A stretch of DNA of 64,000 nt from the NCBI GenBank assembly GCA_029210085.1, contig JARGPP010000011.1, forward strand, positions 42,069 through 106,068, read 5' to 3'. The translations under genes and the position numbers were made by a program. Source of the stretch: Legionellaceae bacterium (GTDB lineage Bacteria; Pseudomonadota; Gammaproteobacteria; Legionellales; Legionellaceae). Positions 58,915 to 64,000 of this stretch are shown here, piece by piece. The notes beneath the pieces were generated by a model. The model was given only the letters and a program-made list of their open reading frames with translations, was not told where the DNA came from and ran no database searches. Position 1 is the first letter of the stretch; each line of letters begins with the position of its first letter.

Positions 58915-59166
58915 CTACGATAAAACCTCAACTAAAACCCAGTTTTTAAGCTTTGAAATAGGCTTAGACTCACGAATTTTAACGATATTCCCTATTTTGC
59001 AAATACCAGCTTCATCATGTACATGTAGTTTTGTCTGACGTCTTAATAGCTTCCCATACTTTGGATGCTTGACAAGACGCTCAACAGAAACGACTGCTGT
59101 CTTATTCATTTTGTTGCTGACAACCTTACCAATAAAGGTTGGTGCTTGTGTTTCTTTAGTTGACAT
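58915..59166 (-). CDS. rpsQ: Ribosomal protein S17
   Basis: An 83-residue S17: [62 protein letters not shown] 59166 is chosen over GTG 59175. It overlaps rpmC by 11 bp and is the last gene of the S10 operon. Confidence 0.96.
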   Translation of the reverse strand: MSTKETQAPTFIGKVVSNKMNKTAVVSVERLVKHPKYGKLLRRQTKLHVHDEAGICKIGNIVKIRESKPISKLKNWVLVEVLS

Positions 59167-59377
59167 CCGCTTCACCCGCTTTTGTAGTCATCAATGTTTT
59201 TATCCGAGCAATTTGCTTACGTGCTTCGGTTATTTGATGTGGTTGCTCTAACGCACCTTCATTTTTTCTTTTTAAACGAAGTAGAAATTGTGTTTTTCTG
59301 AGCGAAAGAAGCTCGACTTTAAGTTCATCTAAGCTCATGGATTTCAGTTTCTGCTTTTGTTCAGCTACTCTACTCAT
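59156..59377 (-). CDS. rpmC: Ribosomal protein L29
   Basis: A 73-residue L29 (E. coli 63): [39 protein letters not shown], with short extensions at both ends. It lies near the tunnel exit. It shares one base with the rplP stop. Confidence 0.95.
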   Translation of the reverse strand: MSRVAEQKQKLKSMSLDELKVELLSLRKTQFLLRLKRKNEGALEQPHQITEARKQIARIKTLMTTKAGEADVN

Positions 59378-59790
59378 TACATCACCTTCCGTTCGGCAAA
59401 TGTTACTTTAAACGGAAGCTTAGCCTTCGCAAGATCAAATGCTTCAATAGCAAGCTCTCGAGAAACCCCTTCAATTTCAAACAACATTCTACCGGGTTGA
59501 ATTTGGGCCACCCAATACTCAACACTCCCTTTTCCTCCACCCTGTCTTACTTGAAGTGGCTTTTGAGTGATGGGCTTATCCGGAAAAACACGAATCCATA
59601 CTTTTCCGCCCCGCTTAATATGACGTGTCAATGCACGTCGTGCGGCTTCAATCTGTCGGGCCGTTAAACGACCTCGTCCTACAGCCTTTAAGCCAAACTG
59701 CCCAAAGCTGACTTTAGAGCCACGTTGGGCAAGCCCACGATTTCGGCCCTTCATTTGCTTTCGAAATTTTGTTCGTTTTGGTTGTAACAT
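59377..59790 (-). CDS. rplP: Ribosomal protein L16
   Basis: A 137-residue L16: [60 protein letters not shown]. It helps shape the aminoacyl-tRNA site on 50S. Confidence 0.98.
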   Translation of the reverse strand: MLQPKRTKFRKQMKGRNRGLAQRGSKVSFGQFGLKAVGRGRLTARQIEAARRALTRHIKRGGKVWIRVFPDKPITQKPLQVRQGGGKGSVEYWVAQIQPGRMLFEIEGVSRELAIEAFDLAKAKLPFKVTFAERKVM

Positions 59791-59806
59791 ATTGGTTCAT
59801 CCTCAC

Positions 59807-60466
59807 TTACTTGCTGCCATCGTCTTGACGATTTTTTTGGGGTGAACTCTCACCTTTAAAAATCCAGACTTTGACACCGATGATCCCATAAGCCGTTTTG
59901 GACTCAGCGGTTCCATAATCAATATTGGCGCGAAAAGTATGTAAAGGCACGCGCCCTTCTCTATACGACTCAGATCTGGCAATTTCAGCACCACCCAAAC
60001 GACCACCAACTGTGATTTTTATACCTTTAGCACCTGACTTCATTGCTGCATTAACTGCACGCTTCATTGCACGTCTAAACATCACGCGCTGCTCTAATTG
60101 TTGCGCAACACCTTCTGCTACTAAAGTTGCATCAAGCTCTGGCTTACGTACTTCCTGAATATTCAAATGCACAGGAACACCCAGTTTTTTTGAAATTTCC
60201 GCACGAAGTGCTTCAATTCCACCGCCTTTTTTACCAATCAACACACCTGGACGAGCTGTATGAATAGTAATCACTGCATTTTTTGCAGGCCGGTCAATTT
60301 GAATCCGGCTCACTGCCGCTGAAGCCAATTTCTTCTTCAAATATTTTCGGAGTGAGATATCTTGATTTAACAAAGTCGCGTAATTTTTTTTCGTCGCAAA
60401 CCAGTTAGAGTTCCAGGTTTTAACAATCCCTAGACGGATACCGATTGGATTTACTTTTTGTCCCAT
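59807..60466 (-). CDS. rpsC: Ribosomal protein S3
   Basis: A 219-residue S3: [22 protein letters not shown]-type [35 protein letters not shown], and [20 protein letters not shown]. It forms part of the mRNA entry helicase. Confidence 0.98.
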   Translation of the reverse strand: MGQKVNPIGIRLGIVKTWNSNWFATKKNYATLLNQDISLRKYLKKKLASAAVSRIQIDRPAKNAVITIHTARPGVLIGKKGGGIEALRAEISKKLGVPVHLNIQEVRKPELDATLVAEGVAQQLEQRVMFRRAMKRAVNAAMKSGAKGIKITVGGRLGGAEIARSESYREGRVPLHTFRANIDYGTAESKTAYGIIGVKVWIFKGESSPQKNRQDDGSK

Positions 60467-60468
60467 GC

Positions 60469-60804
60469 CTATTCCTCGTCAGATACTTTAAGCGTAATGT
60501 GACACGTACGTTTCGATATTCGATTTGCACGCCCCTTGGCTCGAGCACTCATACGCTTTAACGTACGTGCTTCATCTACAAATACAACGCCAACTTTAAG
60601 TGCATCAACATCAGCCCCAAAATTGTTTTCTGCATTTGCAACGGCAGACTCAAGCAACTTAAGCATCATTACGGCCCCTTTTTTAGGGGTGAACTGAAGC
60701 ACATTCATTGCGGTTGAAACACTCATTTGGCGAACCATATCTGCAACTAAACGACCTTTTTGTGCAGACAGAGGAGCATGTCTTAATTTTGCTGTTACTT
60801 CCAT
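60469..60804 (-). CDS. rplV: Ribosomal protein L22
   Basis: A 111-residue L22: [34 protein letters not shown], and the tunnel hairpin region [23 protein letters not shown] 60804 with AGAGG upstream is used rather than GTG 60807. Confidence 0.97.
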   Translation of the reverse strand: MEVTAKLRHAPLSAQKGRLVADMVRQMSVSTAMNVLQFTPKKGAVMMLKLLESAVANAENNFGADVDALKVGVVFVDEARTLKRMSARAKGRANRISKRTCHITLKVSDEE

Positions 60805-60813
60805 CACTTGCCT

Positions 60814-61092
60814 CTACTTACCTTTAGCCTTTCTGTCACCAGAATGGCCTTTGAATGTACGAGTTATGGCAAACTCACCTAATTTATGACCAACCATGTT
60901 ATCCGTTATATAAACAGGAACATGATCTTTCCCGTTATGAACTGCGATCGTCAACCCAATCATGTCAGGAATAATGGTTGAACGTCTGGACCACGTTTTA
61001 ATTGGCTTTTTTGACTTTGTTGATATAGCCACTTCTACTTTACTTAGAAGATGCTGGTCAACAAAAGGACCTTTTCTTACGGAACGAGTCAC
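60814..61092 (-). CDS. rpsS: Ribosomal protein S19
   Basis: A 92-residue S19 with GTG start (GAGGG 8-9 nt upstream): [54 protein letters not shown]. It is in the 30S head. Confidence 0.97.
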   Translation of the reverse strand: MTRSVRKGPFVDQHLLSKVEVAISTKSKKPIKTWSRRSTIIPDMIGLTIAVHNGKDHVPVYITDNMVGHKLGEFAITRTFKGHSGDRKAKGK

Positions 61093-61112
61093 GTTAATAC
61101 CCTCTCAAGTAA

Positions 61113-61940
61113 TTATTTTTTCTTACGCTTTTTAACAATAAACTTGTCTGTCCGTTTATTATTACGTGTTTTATACCCTTTGGTTGGAACACCCCAAGGT
61201 GAAACCGGATGGCGCCCACCTGAAGTACGTCCTTCACCACCACCATGTGGATGATCAACTGGGTTCATCGCAACCCCACGAACTGTTGGACGTACACCGC
61301 GCCATCTCTTAGCACCAGCTTTTCCTAAAGATCGCAAATTATTTTCACTATTGCCCACCTCACCAATCACAGCCCGGCAAGTCAACAATACTTTACGCAC
61401 CTCGGTTGAACGCAATCGAATCATCGCATATGCACCTTCTCGTGCAATCACTTGACCGCTAACACCCGCACTTCTCAGCATTTGTGCACCACGGCCTGGC
61501 TTAAGCTCTACGCAGTGAATGGTTGTACCTAGTGGGATATTTTTAAGTGGCAAGCAGTTTCCTACACTAATCGATGCATTTTCACCACTAACAACAACAT
61601 CGCCTTTAGCCAAACCTGCAGGTGCAATAATGTAACGCCGTTCACCGTCATTGTAAAGAATCAATGCAATGAGCGCTGAACGATTTGGATCGTACTCAAG
61701 TCTTTCGACACGTCCTTCAATACCGTCTTTTCGACGCTTAAAGTCGATGACACGATATTTATTACGACTTCCACCACCAATATGACGAACCGTAATACGA
61801 CCTTGATTATTACGCCCACCGGACTTACTTTTAGTATCCAATAAAGCAGCACATGGCTTGCCTTTATGAAGATCTCGGTGGACCACACGAATCTCACCCC
61901 GTTTACCAGGAGAAGTTGGTTTTGATTTTAATAATACCAT
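61113..61940 (-). CDS. rplB: Ribosomal protein L2
   Basis: A 275-residue L2: [39 protein letters not shown], and the conserved [16 protein letters not shown] near the peptidyl transferase centre. It is needed for subunit joining. Confidence 0.98.
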   Translation of the reverse strand: MVLLKSKPTSPGKRGEIRVVHRDLHKGKPCAALLDTKSKSGGRNNQGRITVRHIGGGSRNKYRVIDFKRRKDGIEGRVERLEYDPNRSALIALILYNDGERRYIIAPAGLAKGDVVVSGENASISVGNCLPLKNIPLGTTIHCVELKPGRGAQMLRSAGVSGQVIAREGAYAMIRLRSTEVRKVLLTCRAVIGEVGNSENNLRSLGKAGAKRWRGVRPTVRGVAMNPVDHPHGGGEGRTSGGRHPVSPWGVPTKGYKTRNNKRTDKFIVKKRKKK

Positions 61941-61951
61941 CTCGTTCTACC

Positions 61952-62248
61952 TTATTCAGTCACGGTGAAATCAATTTCTTGCCCAGGCGCTAGTGATACA
62001 TACGCTTTTTTCCAATCTGACCGTTTTCCTTCAGTTTGTCTAAAACGTTTTGTTTTCCCAGCCATGTTCAGGACAGATACTGATTTAACACTTACTTGAA
62101 ACAATTGTTCCACAGCTTGTTTAATTTCAGCTTTTGTCGCTGTTTTTAAAACACGAAATGCGAATTGCTTTGACTGCTCTGCAATGCGTGTTGTTTTTTC
62201 AGAAGTGATAGGCTCTAACAAGACCATCATTAAGCGTTCAGGATTCAT
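61952..62248 (-). CDS. rplW: Ribosomal protein L23
   Basis: A 98-residue L23: [57 protein letters not shown]. It is the docking site for trigger factor and SRP. The start has AGGGG 8 nt upstream and overlaps rplD by 4 bp. Confidence 0.97.
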   Translation of the reverse strand: MNPERLMMVLLEPITSEKTTRIAEQSKQFAFRVLKTATKAEIKQAVEQLFQVSVKSVSVLNMAGKTKRFRQTEGKRSDWKKAYVSLAPGQEIDFTVTE

Positions 62249-62850
62249 TGTAACTGCCCCTCTAATGTTTTAAGCGCTTCTTCCGTAATCAAAACGTTCT
62301 CATAACGAAGTAAGCTTACAGGATCAATCGAAACCACATCTCTCAAATCAAAAGCAGCTAAATTACGTGAAGCCAAATATTCGAATTCACCGAGCTCTTG
62401 CACTAAAATTAATGCGCCTTTGATATCTAAACCATTCATTTTGGCTAGAAAATCTTTAGTCTTTGGCGTACTGCACTGAAAATCACTTAAAACAATTAAA
62501 TGACCTTTTCGCTGCAATTCAGAAACAATACTTCGCATTGCTCCCTGATACATTTTACGGTTAATTTTTTGGGAATAATCACGCTTTTTAGATGCAAAGG
62601 TCACACCACCAGAACGCCAAATAGGACTTCTTATGGTTCCGGCACGAGCACGACCTGTTCCTTTTTGAGCCCATGGTTTTCGACCACCACCACGCACTTC
62701 AGCACGTGTTTTTTGTGCGCTATTACCACTGCGTGCTTTATTCATATAAGCAACAACAGCTTGATGAACTAGGCCTTCGTTATAATCACAAGAAAAGACA
62801 GCATCACTTACTTCAACTGCGGCTTGTGTATCTTTTGTTGTAAGTTCCAT
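62245..62850 (-). CDS. rplD: Ribosomal protein L4
   Basis: A 201-residue L4: [40 protein letters not shown], and a Rossmann-like C-terminal part. In E. coli L4 also attenuates its own S10 operon. One base is shared with the rplC stop. Confidence 0.97.
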   Translation of the reverse strand: MELTTKDTQAAVEVSDAVFSCDYNEGLVHQAVVAYMNKARSGNSAQKTRAEVRGGGRKPWAQKGTGRARAGTIRSPIWRSGGVTFASKKRDYSQKINRKMYQGAMRSIVSELQRKGHLIVLSDFQCSTPKTKDFLAKMNGLDIKGALILVQELGEFEYLASRNLAAFDLRDVVSIDPVSLLRYENVLITEEALKTLEGQLQ

Positions 62851-63497
62851 TAGTTGCCCCCTTCACGCGTTTTAACCGCTGGCTTAATTTCAATTCGCGC
62901 GCCAGGTGCACCAGGAATTGCCCCTTTGATCAGTAACAAATGACGTTCAGCATCAACACGAACCACTTCAAGTGTTTGAACCGTACAGCGCTTATTACCC
63001 ATCTGTCCTGGCATTTTTTTACCTTTAAATACACGACCAGGCGTTTGGTTTTGTCCAATAGAACCCGGAGCTCTATGAGACAATGAGTTACCATGCGTTG
63101 CATCTTGCATACTAAAGTTATGCCGCTTCACAGCTCCAGCAAAACCTTTACCTTTGCTAACACCAGCCACATCAACCATTTGCCCCATTGTAAAAATATC
63201 GTCTACTTTAAGCTCTTGGCCTAAAGTATAATTTTCAACAGAATCAACACGAAACTCACATAACATATCACCCGCTTCGATATTTGCATTTGCAAAGTGG
63301 CCTGCCATGGGTTTAGTTACCCGATTTGTTTTTTTTGTTCCACCGGTCAGCTGAATCGCTGTATAGCCATCACGCGAAACATCTTTCAGCTGTGAAACAC
63401 GATTTGGCTCTACATGAACGACAGAGACAGGTATTGCTCTACCTTCCGGTGTAAACACTCGTGTCATACCGACTTTCCGGCCTAATAAACCGATCAT
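62850..63497 (-). CDS. rplC: Ribosomal protein L3
   Basis: A 215-residue L3: [33 protein letters not shown], and [20 protein letters not shown] with the glutamine that PrmB methylates in E. coli. ATG 63497 has GAGGGG 8 nt upstream; nine upstream codons in the frame are rejected. Confidence 0.97.
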   Translation of the reverse strand: MIGLLGRKVGMTRVFTPEGRAIPVSVVHVEPNRVSQLKDVSRDGYTAIQLTGGTKKTNRVTKPMAGHFANANIEAGDMLCEFRVDSVENYTLGQELKVDDIFTMGQMVDVAGVSKGKGFAGAVKRHNFSMQDATHGNSLSHRAPGSIGQNQTPGRVFKGKKMPGQMGNKRCTVQTLEVVRVDAERHLLLIKGAIPGAPGARIEIKPAVKTREGGN

Positions 63498-63533
63498 TAT
63501 CGTAACCCCTCTTAAAAACTTCACTCTACCTTG

Positions 63534-63851
63534 TTAATCATCCAGACTAATTTGCACATCAACGCCTGCAGCTAAATCAAGTTTCATCAGTGCATCAACT
63601 GTTTTTTCAGTCGGATTGACAATAGTCACCAATCGCAAATGGGTACGCAGTTCATATTGATCTTGTGCATCTTTATTCACATGCGGTGAAATCAACACAG
63701 AAAACTTTTCTTTTCGAACAGGCAGTGGAATAGGCCCACGAATCTGTGCGCCTGTTCTTTTAACTGTCTCTACAATTTCGCGTGTTGACGTATCAATCAT
63801 TCGATGATCAAACGACTTCAGACGAATTTTAATATTTTGATTATTGGTCAT
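63534..63851 (-). CDS. rpsJ: Ribosomal protein S10
   Basis: A 105-residue S10: [59 protein letters not shown]. It also pairs with NusB in antitermination. It follows tuf by only 6 bp. Confidence 0.98.
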   Translation of the reverse strand: MTNNQNIKIRLKSFDHRMIDTSTREIVETVKRTGAQIRGPIPLPVRKEKFSVLISPHVNKDAQDQYELRTHLRLVTIVNPTEKTVDALMKLDLAAGVDVQISLDD

Positions 63852-63857
63852 ATTTCG

Positions 63858-64000
63858 TTACTCGATGATTTTTGTAACAACACCCGCACCTACGGTACGG
63901 CCACCTTCTCGAATTGCAAAACGAAGCCCTTCATGCATTGCAATCGGTGCTTGTAATGAAACTTCGACATTAACATTATCTCCAGGCATGACCATCTCCA
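63858..64000 (-). CDS. tuf: Elongation factor Tu, 3' end only
   Basis: The last 47 codons of EF-Tu are present, reading [20 protein letters not shown] then [18 protein letters not shown] and ending KIIE before TAA. This is domain III, which binds aminoacyl-tRNA. The gene continues past the window edge. Confidence 0.96.
   Translation of the reverse strand, partial: EMVMPGDNVNVEVSLQAPIAMHEGLRFAIREGGRTVGAGVVTKIIE

Overview
The window looks like a chromosome segment of a low-to-moderate GC gammaproteobacterium, most likely of the order Legionellales (Coxiella/Legionella/Berkiella relatives). Three things suggest this: the joint order tuf, S10-spc-alpha ribosomal operons, nth, ssb and uvrA; a Pht-like MFS carrier and an AcpXL-type very-long-chain lipid A cluster; and several long, coiled-coil or proline-rich proteins of the kind that intracellular bacteria deliver into hosts. 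The taxonomic placement is inference from gene content. No rRNA, tRNA, CRISPR array or intact insertion sequence was seen.

Positions 1-11 kb carry a tandem pair of TPR-like proteins, uvrA (missing most of the usual insertion domain), an unknown gene, a secreted double-BON protein, a Pht-like MFS carrier, and the conserved fur / bamE-rnfH-ratA neighbourhood with a carboxylesterase. These are followed by an unknown protein with a C-terminal membrane hairpin and by lptM-dapF. Positions 11-38 kb are the accessory core: four leftward genes, two of them enormous (4035 and 3973 codons). The two giants are paralogues over their full length. Each has a polyglutamine tract starting at residue 920 or 921 and a SecA-type DEAD motor at about residues 2230-2825. 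Two smaller coiled-coil or helical genes follow them.

Positions 38-43.6 kb hold a tightly overlapping six-gene operon read as fabL, acpXL-like ACP, double-hotdog dehydratase, ketosynthase, Cys-less ketosynthase and LpxL-like acyltransferase. It matches the rhizobial acpXL cluster that makes and attaches a very-long-chain acyl group to lipid A. Positions 43.8-50 kb carry a YajR-like MFS carrier lacking the YAM domain, ssb, a proline-rich protein with a WH2-like motif, a predicted outer-membrane protein, a secreted Ser/Thr/Ala-rich protein and nth.

Positions 50-64 kb are the complete S10, spc and alpha ribosomal operons on the minus strand, from the 3' end of tuf to rplQ, including rpmJ, secY and rpoA. 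Promoter-like sites lie at the S10/spc and spc/alpha boundaries. Oddities here are a long-form S14 that keeps four zinc-type cysteines and an L17 with a 40-residue charged tail.
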